Origin: an uncultured Eudoraea sp.
GTDB lineage: Bacteria; Bacteroidota; Bacteroidia; Flavobacteriales; Flavobacteriaceae
Length of the DNA: 64,000 nt
NCBI RefSeq assembly: GCF_947258525.1
Contig: NZ_CAMYIP010000049.1
Location: forward strand, 1-64,000
Reading direction: 5' to 3'
How positions within the stretch are numbered: position 1 is the first letter of the stretch; the number at the start of each line of letters is the position of its first letter. Position numbers and translations under genes: made by a program. Positions 9,135-19,230 of this stretch are shown here, one piece after another. The notes under the pieces were generated by a model. The model saw nothing but the letters and a program-made list of their open reading frames with translations, was not told the DNA's origin and ran no database searches.

Positions 9135-11870
9135 TCAAAAACTTATGGCAAGATTCAAAAAGAATGTTCTTCCAAAGCCAAACCAATACTTTGGCCCGAA
9201 TGATGGATTACCACTTAGATTGTCCTCTATCGATTGTCCGTAATTACCATTCCGGTTTTGTTCATAACCCCCGGTTCTAAATACAGTGTTGAATACATTA
9301 TTGATACTGGCAAAAACACTTATATATTTTCCATTTAGCAACCAGGATTTACCTCCAACCAAGTTTAATAGATAGATATTCCCTAAAGGATTTTGTTTTA
9401 AAATTCGATCTGCATATTCCAAATTTAAATTTTCAAATGGTTCACCTGTATCAGGATTTAAATAAAAACTCCGGGTTCTTCTTATAATTGAAATACTGGC
9501 ATAATTATCCGACAAATAATTCATTTTTGCGCCAATCCACCAGAACCCGGGGTCTCTGTATTCTACTCCCAACGAGAGCGCCTTTTGAGGGCCATTTGGC
9601 TGTTTATAGTTTTTAATTTTAGCAATTCCTAAGTCTTTAGTGCCCTCCATAGTTATTAAATCCTCTTCATTCCCGGCTGTATCAAAATTTATAGCCAGAT
9701 TGGGATCACTGGCATATACATATTTCCCTAAGGCAAAGGCTCCGGATAAATTCACAGATGAAGAAAGCTGATAAGACAATCCCAACTCAACGCCCATATT
9801 TAGCTTATCAAGATTGGTAATTACCTCTTGCACAAAATCTGAACCTACTCCGGCATCAACAAAGAAAAAATTAACATCAGTAAGTTTTTGAAAACGGGTA
9901 TAAAAGCAAGTTATTCTTCCAATAAGATCTGGAAACCTGGTGAAGTAGTTGATATCAATACTTGTAATTTTTTCTTCATTTAAATTAGGTACAATTGCAT
10001 TGTTCTCTCTTGGATTTATAAATGCATTGACTACCAAAGGGGCCCTGGTTAAGAGTATTCCATTTGTACTAATCCATTGTCTCACATTTAATTTATAAGT
10101 AAATCCTCCTTTAAGCCCATAATTACTGAATTGTATGAGATTGCTTTTTCCCAGTGAATTTTCGGGGAAGCGCTCATTCAAAAAGTGACCGGTTCGTTGG
10201 TAGCTGGAATTAGTATAGTGCCCCGCCAGAAAAAAGTTCCATTTACTTTTATCCACACGCAATTGGGCAAAAGCATCAAATACCTTGTAATTCAGCGTAT
10301 AATCATAATTAAATATATCTCCTTTATTCTTTTTCAATTCCCCATCCAGATCATTTCGAGTATCTGAAAAAGGGTCTATATCCAAATGATAATCTGCCCC
10401 TAATAGGTCCTGAATTTTGGCAAAATTATCGGATATAGTGCTTCTATAAGACATATTCATGTCTACAGTAAACACCTCATTGAGCATAATATTAAAAGTA
10501 GTACTGAGCGTCAATTGCTTATCCGAAGTGGTATCGTCGTATAGGACATAAGAGGCCATCCCGTTTCCAGAGCTCATCGTATTTGCTTTGTAAAGGTTTT
10601 CCCATTGCAATTGCGGGTTTAATAAAAAGGCCTGTTTGGCGAGAACTGCATTTAAAAAATTTGCCCCAACAGGACTGTTTACATAAAAGCTGGGTAAATA
10701 TCTATAATAAGTGGGGTCCGGATTTGGAGCGTTATAATATCCTATTCTACTTTTTGCAAAGCTGCCAAATTGGTATGAAATTGCTGCATTGATATGTAGA
10801 TTTTTTAATTTACCCAAATAGTTAAGCATAAATAGCGGTTCCAAAATTTTACGCTCCCTGGAATTGCGAAAGTGGTTATTCTGAAATCCCCAATAGGGGT
10901 TGTACCTATTGCCTGCCAAGTTATTAACCTCCTCAGTAATAGCTGCAGAACTGCCACGGCGATTGGAAGAAAGAATACCTGTAAAAAGTATGCTATTAGT
11001 TGGGTTGAATTGATATTCCATTGCTCCATATATGGAAAAGGCATCATATAATGTTCCATTTACAAATCCTTCCTTAGCCCATCTTCTCGATGCTGCAAGA
11101 GAATATAAAAAATCACTTTTCTTTTTTCTCGAGGTATAACTTGCCATGATACGTCCCGAATAAATACGATTGGAAAGAGAACCGGATAATCTGATCCCCG
11201 GTCGAAGACCCGAGGGTCTTGTGTCTATATTTGTGACCCCCAGAAGTCCGCCAAACCCATAAGGAGATGATTGTAATCCCAGGTTAAAAACCTGGTTCCT
11301 TGTTACATCATTCAGACCACCCCAATTGTTCCATTGTGGCCTTCCATCACGAAGTTTATTCATAACAACACCATTTATAAGCACATTACCATTTCGTGAG
11401 TCATAACCCTTCACTTTAAAAAACACTTGTCCAAAATCAAAGGCTGCACGATTTAAAAAGACATCACGGGTGGCTGTCAACATACCTAAATTTCCTCCCT
11501 CTTGTTCCCCATTAATTTGGTTATCGGTTAGTGTCACTAGAATTTCATTTTGATCAATAGAAGTGTCCTTTTCAATTAATATTTGCCCCAACTTTATTTC
11601 ATCTTGAAAAATCTCCAAAGGCAGCCTTTTTTCAATATATTCCCTGGCTTTAATTGATAATATGAACTCCCCTTTTAAAGCAGTGACTATTTTAAAGCTT
11701 CCATCCATATCGGTCATTACCTTCAAAGAGGTCCCCTCAATTTCAATAGTTGCATGAGAAATTGCAAGAAGACTTTGCGCATCTCCAATACTCCCGTGTA
11801 TACTTATTTGTTGTCCTTTAAGTACTTGAAAAAAGAATAAGAGAATAAAAATACAGTGGATAAATCGCAT
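9135..11870 (-). CDS. TonB-dependent receptor with carboxypeptidase-like N-terminal domain
   Basis: 911 residues. Signal peptide (FILLFFFQVLKGQ), then a carboxypeptidase-regulatory-like beta domain at about 25-105 (QISIHGSIGDAQSLLAISHA), a plug domain (VLINGVVMNKLRDGR, GFGGLLGVTNIDTRP) and a long beta-barrel ending with the C-terminal aromatic FFLNLAISF expected of outer-membrane barrels. It should import a large nutrient across the outer membrane using TonB energy; the ligand is not deducible. Downstream is the DUF5689/lamin-tail lipoprotein and divergently upstream a secreted EEP nuclease/phosphatase, so a nucleic acid- or phosphoester-derived substrate is a reasonable inference. Confidence 0.92.
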   Translation of the reverse strand: MRFIHCIFILLFFFQVLKGQQISIHGSIGDAQSLLAISHATIEIEGTSLKVMTDMDGSFKIVTALKGEFILSIKAREYIEKRLPLEIFQDEIKLGQILIEKDTSIDQNEILVTLTDNQINGEQEGGNLGMLTATRDVFLNRAAFDFGQVFFKVKGYDSRNGNVLINGVVMNKLRDGRPQWNNWGGLNDVTRNQVFNLGLQSSPYGFGGLLGVTNIDTRPSGLRPGIRLSGSLSNRIYSGRIMASYTSRKKKSDFLYSLAASRRWAKEGFVNGTLYDAFSIYGAMEYQFNPTNSILFTGILSSNRRGSSAAITEEVNNLAGNRYNPYWGFQNNHFRNSRERKILEPLFMLNYLGKLKNLHINAAISYQFGSFAKSRIGYYNAPNPDPTYYRYLPSFYVNSPVGANFLNAVLAKQAFLLNPQLQWENLYKANTMSSGNGMASYVLYDDTTSDKQLTLSTTFNIMLNEVFTVDMNMSYRSTISDNFAKIQDLLGADYHLDIDPFSDTRNDLDGELKKNKGDIFNYDYTLNYKVFDAFAQLRVDKSKWNFFLAGHYTNSSYQRTGHFLNERFPENSLGKSNLIQFSNYGLKGGFTYKLNVRQWISTNGILLTRAPLVVNAFINPRENNAIVPNLNEEKITSIDINYFTRFPDLIGRITCFYTRFQKLTDVNFFFVDAGVGSDFVQEVITNLDKLNMGVELGLSYQLSSSVNLSGAFALGKYVYASDPNLAINFDTAGNEEDLITMEGTKDLGIAKIKNYKQPNGPQKALSLGVEYRDPGFWWIGAKMNYLSDNYASISIIRRTRSFYLNPDTGEPFENLNLEYADRILKQNPLGNIYLLNLVGGKSWLLNGKYISVFASINNVFNTVFRTGGYEQNRNGNYGQSIEDNLSGNPSFGPKYWFGFGRTFFLNLAISF

Positions 11871-11987
11871 TCAAATTTTCATAAGATTCAGACCGAAAGT
11901 ATTCTTAGCGGCTGCATTTTGCTTGCGGCATCCGGGTATAAATTGCAATTGGAAACAGCTTGAAACTAATTTGGAATATTAACCATT

Positions 11988-13028
11988 ATGGACATAAAGT
12001 GCGTGTTTTTTGTTGGCTTACTAATATCAAATATGGCACATCCGCAAAAAGTGGCCCGGTACAGCATACGTACCATTGCTTTTTACAATGTTGAAAACCT
12101 TTTTGATACCGTTAATGATTCATTATTCTTTGATGATGAAATGACCCCTGATGGAAATTATAACTGGACTTTGGAACGTTATAGTCTTAAAATCCAACAT
12201 ATTGCCGAAGTAATCTCAAAGATAGGGCGGTCAATTACGCAAACTTGCCCTGATATTGTTGGTCTTTCTGAGGTAGAAAATCTGCACGTCATAAAAGACT
12301 TAATAAATCATCCGCTTCTTCGGACTTATGACTTCAAAATTATTCATTTCGATTCTCCGGATGAAAGAGGAATAGATGTGGCTTTAATCTATAAAAGCAA
12401 TAGATTTATTCCTATCTCATTTAAAAGTCACCGGCTTCTGATTTTTAATGATTCCGATCAGCGAGATTTCACGAGGGATCAGCTTGTAGTAGAAGGATTA
12501 TTAGAAGGCGAGGAATTCTACATCATAGTTAGCCATTGGCCTTCTCGCAGTGGAGGTGCCGCAAGAAGCCAACCATTCAGAAAAGCTGCGGCGAGACTCA
12601 ATAGAAGAATAATAGATTCTGTATTGAGAATCAACCTTGATGCAAAAATAATATCTATGGGGGATCTGAATGATAACCCCAATGATAGCAGTATAAAAAA
12701 TACGCTAACTTCCTCTGATAGACAGAACGAAGAAAGTCCGGCTCTCTTTAATCCCATGCAATCTCTATATAAAAAAGGTAACGGTTCTCTCGCCTATAGG
12801 GACCAATGGAATTTGTTCGACCAAATTCTATTATCAAAAAATCTGGTAAATGAAAATAGGAAATCATACACCTTTTGGAAAGCCGGTATTTATCATCCTG
12901 CATATTTAAGGATCAAATCAGGAAACTACAAGGGATATCCTTTCAGGACCTATGTAGCCGGGAGATACACAGGTGGGTATAGCGATCATTTCCCCGTCTA
13001 TGCTTTTCTGATAAAAAAAGTAGATTAG
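11988..13028 (+). CDS. Secreted endonuclease/exonuclease/phosphatase family protein
   Basis: 346 residues. A short hydrophobic start (CVFFVGLLISNMA) suggests export. The EEP fold is clear: AFYNVENLFDT (Asn), IVGLSEVENL (metal-binding Glu), ISHWPSRSGG-like VSHWPSRSGGAARSQ, MGDLNDNPNDSS (catalytic Asp/Asn), and GGYSDHFPVYA (catalytic Asp-His). Members cleave DNA, RNA or phosphate esters. The YNVENLFDT version is common in Flavobacteriia next to TonB receptors. It is divergent from the TonB receptor with 117 bp between them, and convergent with the DUF1080 gene (3 bp apart). Confidence 0.9.
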   Translation: MDIKCVFFVGLLISNMAHPQKVARYSIRTIAFYNVENLFDTVNDSLFFDDEMTPDGNYNWTLERYSLKIQHIAEVISKIGRSITQTCPDIVGLSEVENLHVIKDLINHPLLRTYDFKIIHFDSPDERGIDVALIYKSNRFIPISFKSHRLLIFNDSDQRDFTRDQLVVEGLLEGEEFYIIVSHWPSRSGGAARSQPFRKAAARLNRRIIDSVLRINLDAKIISMGDLNDNPNDSSIKNTLTSSDRQNEESPALFNPMQSLYKKGNGSLAYRDQWNLFDQILLSKNLVNENRKSYTFWKAGIYHPAYLRIKSGNYKGYPFRTYVAGRYTGGYSDHFPVYAFLIKKVD

Positions 13029-13031
13029 AAC

Positions 13032-13625
13032 CTACTCTGAAGTGGTTATTTTAATATTTCTCCATTTTACCTTTATTCCGCCACCATCATGAATTTGCAG
13101 TGCTATGGAGCCTTCACCTGCCCCAATTTTATCATCTTTAATAGAAACCATTTCCACACCATTAAGCCATGAAGTAAGCTCATCTCCGGATAGCTGAATT
13201 TTCATCTTATTCCATGCCCCTTCTTTAAGCACCTTCTCCTTTTCAGCGCTGGGCTTAATTAACCAGCCCCTGCCATAGGATTCATAAACCCCTCCGGTAT
13301 GATGGCCTTTTGGTGCCACTTCAACCTGCCAGCCGTTTACTTTGGTTCCATCAACAGTAGACCTAATAAACACCCCGCTATTACCATCAGCTTCCTGAAA
13401 AAACTCCAGAGTTAGTACAAAGTCTTTGTAATATTTATCTGTAGCCAGATAACCATATTGAGCGTCAGGACCACTTTCAGAAACTAAAAGGCCATCCTCT
13501 ACATACCATTTTTCAGTACCGTAGATGGTCCAACCGGAAAGATCCTTTCCATTGAATAAAGATTGCTCCTGTGCAAGAACCACAAGGCTAAATAACAGAG
13601 CTATAAGACTGCTTAATAATTTCAT
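13032..13625 (-). CDS. DUF1080 (3-keto-disaccharide hydrolase-like) secreted protein
   Basis: 197 residues with signal peptide (LIALLFSLVVLAQ). The domain starts with the family hallmark SLFNGKDLSGWTIYG and continues with GYLATDKYYKDFVLTLEF, NSGVFIRST and the C-terminal SIALQIHDGGGIKVKWRNI. The fold is a concanavalin-like beta-sandwich; some members cleave 3-keto-glycosides, others may only bind glycans. The small membrane-protein gene lies 14 bp upstream, so they are probably cotranscribed. Confidence 0.9.
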   Translation of the reverse strand: MKLLSSLIALLFSLVVLAQEQSLFNGKDLSGWTIYGTEKWYVEDGLLVSESGPDAQYGYLATDKYYKDFVLTLEFFQEADGNSGVFIRSTVDGTKVNGWQVEVAPKGHHTGGVYESYGRGWLIKPSAEKEKVLKEGAWNKMKIQLSGDELTSWLNGVEMVSIKDDKIGAGEGSIALQIHDGGGIKVKWRNIKITTSE

Positions 13626-13639
13626 AATTTATCTTTTGA

Positions 13640-14077
13640 TTAGTTAAACCACTGATTCCATGGAATCCTACTTAGGATAAGAACAAGGCCAAGGCCGTAA
13701 AAAATGCTGATTGCTTTAAACTTTCTTTTGGCTTCCATGAACTTTTTATGGCGAGACCAGCCTATTGTGATTAAAACTATCGCAATTATGTTTATAAATG
13801 GATGTTCTACAGCCAATAATCTGGCCGCCGAATTTAAACCGCCCATGCCAAGCGTTTTGATTGCCGAAAATCCATTGGATGAAACAAAAAACAAGATAAG
13901 ACCCAAAACCAACTGGATATGTGAAAGTATCAGGGTAAAAAGACTTATCCTGAAATCCTTTTCCAATGTAAACATTCTGTTGCTCATTAATCCTGTTATT
14001 GCATTAGCTACTGCAATAAAGAGAATTCCGAGAACTATATAGGCAAGGTAGGAATGCGCTGTTTGTAAAATTTCCAT
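13640..14077 (-). CDS. Four-helix membrane protein, unknown function
   Basis: 145 residues with four predicted membrane helices (about 8-28, 45-64, 90-108, 120-138). Helix 2 contains ILSHIQLVLGLILFF and the loop has GFSAIKTLGMGGLNSAARLLAVEHPF, a pattern I recognise from conserved Bacteroidota proteins sometimes labelled cytochrome b-like. His residues in helices 1, 2 and the third (HSYL, SHIQ, EHPF) could bind haem, but that is inference. It precedes the DUF1080 gene by 14 bp. Confidence 0.8.
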   Translation of the reverse strand: MEILQTAHSYLAYIVLGILFIAVANAITGLMSNRMFTLEKDFRISLFTLILSHIQLVLGLILFFVSSNGFSAIKTLGMGGLNSAARLLAVEHPFINIIAIVLITIGWSRHKKFMEAKRKFKAISIFYGLGLVLILSRIPWNQWFN

Positions 14078-14117
14078 TTTGATATATTTTTTCTAAAAAT
14101 ACGGATTTCTGGGAATT

Positions 14118-14148
14118 AAAAAACCCCGGCATTTCTACCGGGGTTTTT
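14118..14148 (-). terminator. Intrinsic terminator after the Oar-like receptor
   Basis: Perfect stem CCCCGG (14124-14129) and CCGGGG (14138-14143), extended by A/T pairs on both flanks, 8-nt loop, with U-run on either strand. It sits 21 bp past the receptor stop codon, so it most likely ends that minus-strand message. Confidence 0.85.
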
Positions 14149-14168
14149 CTGTTAAGGTTTTAATATCC

Positions 14169-17100
14169 TTAATTAAATATATAACGCAGTCCAAGTTGCA
14201 TTTGCCATCTGGAAGACTGCAATCCTGAATCGTCTAATTCAACTATATTCGGGGATCCATCATCATTGATAACCCCGTCATTAATATCGAAGGTAGGTGT
14301 ATCCCCTGTAGATACAGTAGTAAGTGGGCTTACATTACTTCTTACAAATTTTCTCTTACCCCAATCCTTGTTTAACATATTCGTGAAATTGAAAATGTCT
14401 GCAGAAATTTGGATAGTATTTCGTTTCCCTCCAACATCAAATGAGAAATCCTGAAGAAATTTCAAATCAATAATATTACTCCATGGCCCCCTTGAACCAT
14501 TTCTCTCGGCATATTGCCCTCTTCTGTTTCTTAAATAATCTACACTATTAATGAAAGTATCCAATTGTTGCCATTTGGCAGCCTGTTCAGCAGGATCTCC
14601 GGCAAAAACAATTTCGTCCTGAGATGCCGGAATATAAATCAGTGCATTATCCCTGGAATCATCATTCAACAAGTCGCGTCCTTCTCTATAGGTAAAACTA
14701 TAAGGTTGTGATTGTGATCCGTCATAAAACACACCAAAAGTGGTTTTGACATTTTCATTCCATCTTACTTCATAGCTTACATTAGCTGTTACCCTGTTAC
14801 CAAGGGCAAAATCTGAACGGGTAATCGGTAGGTCGGAATTTTTACCATTAACGGTTTGAATGTTTCTCCATTGAGAGCTATTCTGGGAAGAGGTTCCATC
14901 AAAAATCTTAAACGAATCTCCCCATGAATAGTTAACCTGGCCTGCAAAGCCATTCTCAAATGGTTTTCTTAAAGAGAATGTAAAGTTCGTTGCATCACCA
15001 CCACCTGTATTTGAGGCTAAAATAATCCTTCCATACGTATCATCTATTTCATCTCCTCTGTCGTAGAAAGGTCTTTGGTCTGCTCCTGAATAGAACCCTA
15101 CTGGACCTCTAAGATTCAGGTTTTCATAATAAATATCCGTAATTACATCTGTGTATAGGAAATCAGCCGTAGCAATTAATCCCCAAATAGGAAGTTTCTG
15201 GTCTATTGCAATATTGTATTTAAATACCTGTGGTAATTTAAAATCTTTAGCGAGTAAATCAATATTTCCACCTACTCCACCAGTGCCGGGTAGAGGATCT
15301 TTAAACTGATTATTTACGTCTGGTTCAAAAGGCTGATCAAATTCAAACATAAATCCGCCTGTTATCCCATTATTATTATAGGTACCTCCCGGCCATACCA
15401 AAGGAAGTCTGGATGTAAATACACCTAACCCACCACGTATTTGTGTGGTGTTATTTCCGTTAACATCCCAGTTAAATCCAACTCTGGGAGCAACCATAGC
15501 GGTTGGGTTTATCCCCTGACCAACTCTGGCACCTTGTAAATCTTTGCCGGCGGCTTCTAATAAACCAACGGTTCTTGTATTAAAATCCTCATTTACGGGG
15601 CCATCAGACCAATAAGGCACGTCAACACGGAAACCTACTGTTGCCTTTAAGTTGTCTGTAACCTGTATGTCGTCCTGTACATAAAGACCTAATTGGAAAG
15701 TGTCGAATTCTGAAGCACCATCTGATTCATCCCCTACCGTGCCATCTCCAACTAAAGAATACCCGTGTTGGTAAACATCGCTATTTTGCATAGTCAAAAA
15801 CTGATTCAGACCGCTAGACAGTAGTATTCCATTATCGTCGAACTGGTCTTCAAAAGTGTAATCCCCATAATTGAATGCAAAGAACAAGTTTTTAACCTTT
15901 GCAAATTCCAGGTTAGTACCAAAAGTGAATGTGTGCCTCCCGGCAAAAACATCAAAATTATTGGTAATTGTAAATACATCCTGATCAAGCAAGTTTGCTG
16001 TAGAAAAAGGTTCTGCACCAAAAGAAATTGTACCTCCACCATCTTGAATATCTACAGTTGGGAATGGGGCTCCAGCCGGGTCTCTGTCATCTCTTACCCT
16101 TGTATAACCGAGAACAAAGTTATTGGCAAACTTATTGCCGTACCTTGAACTCCATTCCAGGGCAGTTGAATTCGTTGTGGTCTTAAAAGTCTCAGACCCA
16201 TTTATAAAACCAATATTTCTATTGCCAGAGTTTCTGGCTTCAACATTGTCTGCTCCAACATAACTATGCCTTAAAGTAATTTTATGGTCCTGGTTTATAT
16301 TCCAATCTATTTTTGCAACCAGTTTGTTACTTTCAAGTGTTCTTGTATTATCATCAAAGATGCCCGGATCATAACCATAAGTAGATTGAAGGAAATTAGA
16401 AAGTCCGTCTATATCTCCAAGTGTTGATCTACCTGTATAATTACTGAAATTAAAAGGCTGTGGCGTTTCTTCATCCTGTCTTTCGTAGTTTACAAAAAAG
16501 AACAGTTTGTCCTTTACTATTGGACCCCCTATTCTTAAACCATAAGTATAAGCACTAAAATCAGATACTTTTTCTCTTTGTTCGTCTTCACCTACTAAAT
16601 CGGGAGGTGTTTTACCTACAAGATCCTGATTACGAATAAACCCATAGACAGAACCACTAAATTCATTAGATCCCGATCTTGTAATAGCATTAATAGATCC
16701 ACCAGAGAAACCGGATTGCCTTACGTCAAAAGGTGCAATATTTACCTGAAAGGTTTCAATAGCATCAACAGAGAAGGGATTAACCCCGGTTTGACCCCCA
16801 TTAGTACCAGAGCCAGCAAGTCCGAATACATCATTATTAACAGCTCCATCAATATAAATGGCATTATACCTGTTGTTCTGACCAGCCAGTGAAATAGAAA
16901 AACCATCATTCCCTTCAGTAAGTTGGGCCTGAGGAGTAATTCTAACAAAATCTGCGAGAGATCTCGATGCAGAAGGCAAGGTCTGAATTTGTCTTTGGGA
17001 GACGTTTGTTTCCGTGCCAGTCTTACTTGAACTGAAGATACCACTTCCTGTGGCAGTTACCACAACTTCATCTAAGGCAGTAGCCGACTCAACTAACCCA

Positions 17101-17414
17101 GTGCTTATTGTGGTAGATTGTCCCAAAGTTAAGTTTAAATTTTCCTGAACATAATCGTTAAAACCAACATAAGATATGGTAATTCTATAAGGGCCTCCAG
17201 ATCTCATATTTGAAATCCTGTAATAGCCATCAAAATCTGTTGCAGCACCATATTTAGCTCCTGTAGGAACATAAACTGCCACTACTGTCGCCCCAGGCAA
17301 AGGTTCACCAGTGTTATTAGTTATTTTACCTCCAATAGAAGAGGTTGTAACTCCTTGTGAAAATGCCATAGCTGACATTAAAAAAGCAATTAAACCAACG
17401 TAGATTTTTTTCAT
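14169..17414 (-). CDS. Oar-like TonB-dependent receptor
   Basis: 1081 residues. Signal peptide (YVGLIAFLMSAMAFSQG), carboxypeptidase-regulatory-like domain (SSIGGKITNNTGEPLPGATV, about 25-110), a TonB-box-like region (LDEVVVTATG, about 114-123), plug (DFVRITPQAQ, IYIDGAVNNDVFGLAG) and a large barrel closing with LGLRYIF. The GGSINAITRSGSNEFSGSVYG segment is characteristic of Oar-type proteins (outer-membrane adhesion/export-associated in Myxococcus; substrate unknown in Flavobacteriia). Single-gene transcript with its own promoter candidate and terminator. Confidence 0.93.
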   Translation of the reverse strand: MKKIYVGLIAFLMSAMAFSQGVTTSSIGGKITNNTGEPLPGATVVAVYVPTGAKYGAATDFDGYYRISNMRSGGPYRITISYVGFNDYVQENLNLTLGQSTTISTGLVESATALDEVVVTATGSGIFSSSKTGTETNVSQRQIQTLPSASRSLADFVRITPQAQLTEGNDGFSISLAGQNNRYNAIYIDGAVNNDVFGLAGSGTNGGQTGVNPFSVDAIETFQVNIAPFDVRQSGFSGGSINAITRSGSNEFSGSVYGFIRNQDLVGKTPPDLVGEDEQREKVSDFSAYTYGLRIGGPIVKDKLFFFVNYERQDEETPQPFNFSNYTGRSTLGDIDGLSNFLQSTYGYDPGIFDDNTRTLESNKLVAKIDWNINQDHKITLRHSYVGADNVEARNSGNRNIGFINGSETFKTTTNSTALEWSSRYGNKFANNFVLGYTRVRDDRDPAGAPFPTVDIQDGGGTISFGAEPFSTANLLDQDVFTITNNFDVFAGRHTFTFGTNLEFAKVKNLFFAFNYGDYTFEDQFDDNGILLSSGLNQFLTMQNSDVYQHGYSLVGDGTVGDESDGASEFDTFQLGLYVQDDIQVTDNLKATVGFRVDVPYWSDGPVNEDFNTRTVGLLEAAGKDLQGARVGQGINPTAMVAPRVGFNWDVNGNNTTQIRGGLGVFTSRLPLVWPGGTYNNNGITGGFMFEFDQPFEPDVNNQFKDPLPGTGGVGGNIDLLAKDFKLPQVFKYNIAIDQKLPIWGLIATADFLYTDVITDIYYENLNLRGPVGFYSGADQRPFYDRGDEIDDTYGRIILASNTGGGDATNFTFSLRKPFENGFAGQVNYSWGDSFKIFDGTSSQNSSQWRNIQTVNGKNSDLPITRSDFALGNRVTANVSYEVRWNENVKTTFGVFYDGSQSQPYSFTYREGRDLLNDDSRDNALIYIPASQDEIVFAGDPAEQAAKWQQLDTFINSVDYLRNRRGQYAERNGSRGPWSNIIDLKFLQDFSFDVGGKRNTIQISADIFNFTNMLNKDWGKRKFVRSNVSPLTTVSTGDTPTFDINDGVINDDGSPNIVELDDSGLQSSRWQMQLGLRYIFN

Positions 17415-17505
17415 TTTACTAAGTGTTAATTCGTTTTTGATTTATCACGCAAATGTGCTGTTTACAAGACACATACACGTTAAGGTAATGTTAAAAAACC
17501 AATAA

Positions 17506-17513
17506 CAAATGTA
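17506..17513 (-). promoter_or_regulatory. -7 box TACATTTG upstream of the Oar-like receptor
   Basis: Matches TAnnTTTG on the minus strand, giving a leader of roughly 85 nt. TTG trinucleotides are present upstream but not at the preferred 19-21 nt spacing. Confidence 0.4.
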
Positions 17514-17588
17514 AGGTTAGTTTGGCAACAAATTGATAAACAATCGGATTATTTAAGGGTAGATATTTCGAATTACAGAAGTTCTAAT

Positions 17589-19226
17589 TTAATCCTTAAA
17601 AAGATGCAAAAGATTCAATGTAGAGCTGTCATGTTTGGCAATTTCTGAATTATTGATATCTTCCAAAATGGTCGATGCAAGTTGCTTCCCAAGCTCCACG
17701 CCCCATTGATCAAAACTGTATATATTCCAGATAATACCCTGTACAAAAATTTTGTGCTCATACATGGCAATTAGCATCCCTAATGTTTTGGGAGTAAGTT
17801 TTTCTATTAACAGGGTATTGGTAGGTTTGTTTCCTTCAAAAGTTTTGAAAGGAACCAGCTTTTCAATTTCATTAGCCGTCATTTTTTTAGCTTCTAATTC
17901 CTGCCTGACCTCCTCAGCGGTTTTGCCATTCATGAGCGCCTCAGTCTGTGCAAAAAAATTAGCCATTAATTTGTTGTGATGATCAGAATCTCCGTGCAAT
18001 GATTCCTTAAATCCAATGAAATCTGCCGGTATTAATTTTGTGCCCTGATGAATTAACTGAAAGAAAGCGTGCTGTGCATTAGTTCCCGGTTCACCCCAAA
18101 TAATGGTTCCTGTCTGATATTCAGTAAAATTACCGTCGCGATCAACACTCTTACCATTACTCTCCATCATACCTTGCTGAAGATAGGCAGAAAATCGATT
18201 TAGATATTGTGTGTAAGGAATAACGGCCTCTGTTTCAGCTCCGTAGAAATTATTGTACCAAATACTTAAGAGGGCAAGTATAACCGGAATGTTTTCATCA
18301 AAACTTGCAGTCCTGAAATGTGTGTCCATTTCATTTGCTCCTGATAATAGTTCCTGAAAATTTTTATAGCCTATTGCCAGTGAAATTGACAGGCCTACTG
18401 CACTCCAAAGAGAAAATCTTCCACCTACCCAATCCCACATGGGGAATACGTTTTCATCCGCTATTCCAAATTCACTGATCTTTTCAGCATTTGTAGAAAC
18501 TGCCGCAAAATGTTTGGAAACATCCTCTTCTGTTGCCGATTTTAAGAACCATTTTCTTATTGTATTTGCATTACTGAGAGTTTCCTGAGTAGTAAATGTT
18601 TTGGAAACAATTACGAAGAGTGTGGTTTCAGGATTCAATTCCTTTAACATTTCATGGACATGGTCGCCGTCTACATTACTCACGAAATGAGTACGCAATT
18701 TATTTTTATAATACTTCAGAGCCTCCGTAACCATTAAAGGACCCAAATCTGAACCTCCAATGCCAATATTTACAATATCTGTAAACCTTTTACCAGTAAA
18801 TCCTTTCCTGTGTCCATTGATTATCTCCTCAGAAAATTTACGAATCTGGTCTTTAACCTGGTAAACTTCAGGGATAATATTCACCCCTGAAACCATGATC
18901 TTTTCTGTTTCTTTTGCTCTTAGCGCTGTATGAAGTACTGATCTTGCTTCTGTTTGATTAATAAGGTCACCATTGAATAGTTTTTCAATAGCATCTTTTA
19001 AATTTACTTCTTCTGCAAGTTGAATTAAAAGTGATAAGGTTTTATCCGTTATTCTGTTCTTAGAAAAATCAACTATAAATTCTTGAAATCTTAATGTAAA
19101 TTTTGTGGCGCGTTCCCTATTGGTCACAAACAGGTCCTTGAGATGTAAGCTTTCTGTTTCTTTAAAATTCTCGCCAAGTTGTTTCCAGGCTGCAGTAGTT
19201 GTTGGGTTAGTGTTCTTTAATGGCAT
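17589..19226 (-). CDS. pgi: Glucose-6-phosphate isomerase
   Basis: Interconverts glucose-6-phosphate and fructose-6-phosphate in glycolysis/gluconeogenesis, cytoplasmic. 545 residues, normal for the long bacterial/eukaryotic form. Signatures: [37 protein letters not shown] (phosphate-binding Ser/Thr), [15 protein letters not shown], catalytic Glu in [10 protein letters not shown] and His in [12 protein letters not shown], Lys near the C-terminus in [10 protein letters not shown]. Last gene of the operon DUF3108 - kynA - M23 - pgi, 4 bp after the M23 gene. Confidence 0.98.
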   Translation of the reverse strand: MPLKNTNPTTTAAWKQLGENFKETESLHLKDLFVTNRERATKFTLRFQEFIVDFSKNRITDKTLSLLIQLAEEVNLKDAIEKLFNGDLINQTEARSVLHTALRAKETEKIMVSGVNIIPEVYQVKDQIRKFSEEIINGHRKGFTGKRFTDIVNIGIGGSDLGPLMVTEALKYYKNKLRTHFVSNVDGDHVHEMLKELNPETTLFVIVSKTFTTQETLSNANTIRKWFLKSATEEDVSKHFAAVSTNAEKISEFGIADENVFPMWDWVGGRFSLWSAVGLSISLAIGYKNFQELLSGANEMDTHFRTASFDENIPVILALLSIWYNNFYGAETEAVIPYTQYLNRFSAYLQQGMMESNGKSVDRDGNFTEYQTGTIIWGEPGTNAQHAFFQLIHQGTKLIPADFIGFKESLHGDSDHHNKLMANFFAQTEALMNGKTAEEVRQELEAKKMTANEIEKLVPFKTFEGNKPTNTLLIEKLTPKTLGMLIAMYEHKIFVQGIIWNIYSFDQWGVELGKQLASTILEDINNSEIAKHDSSTLNLLHLFKD

Positions 19227-19230
19227 TGAG

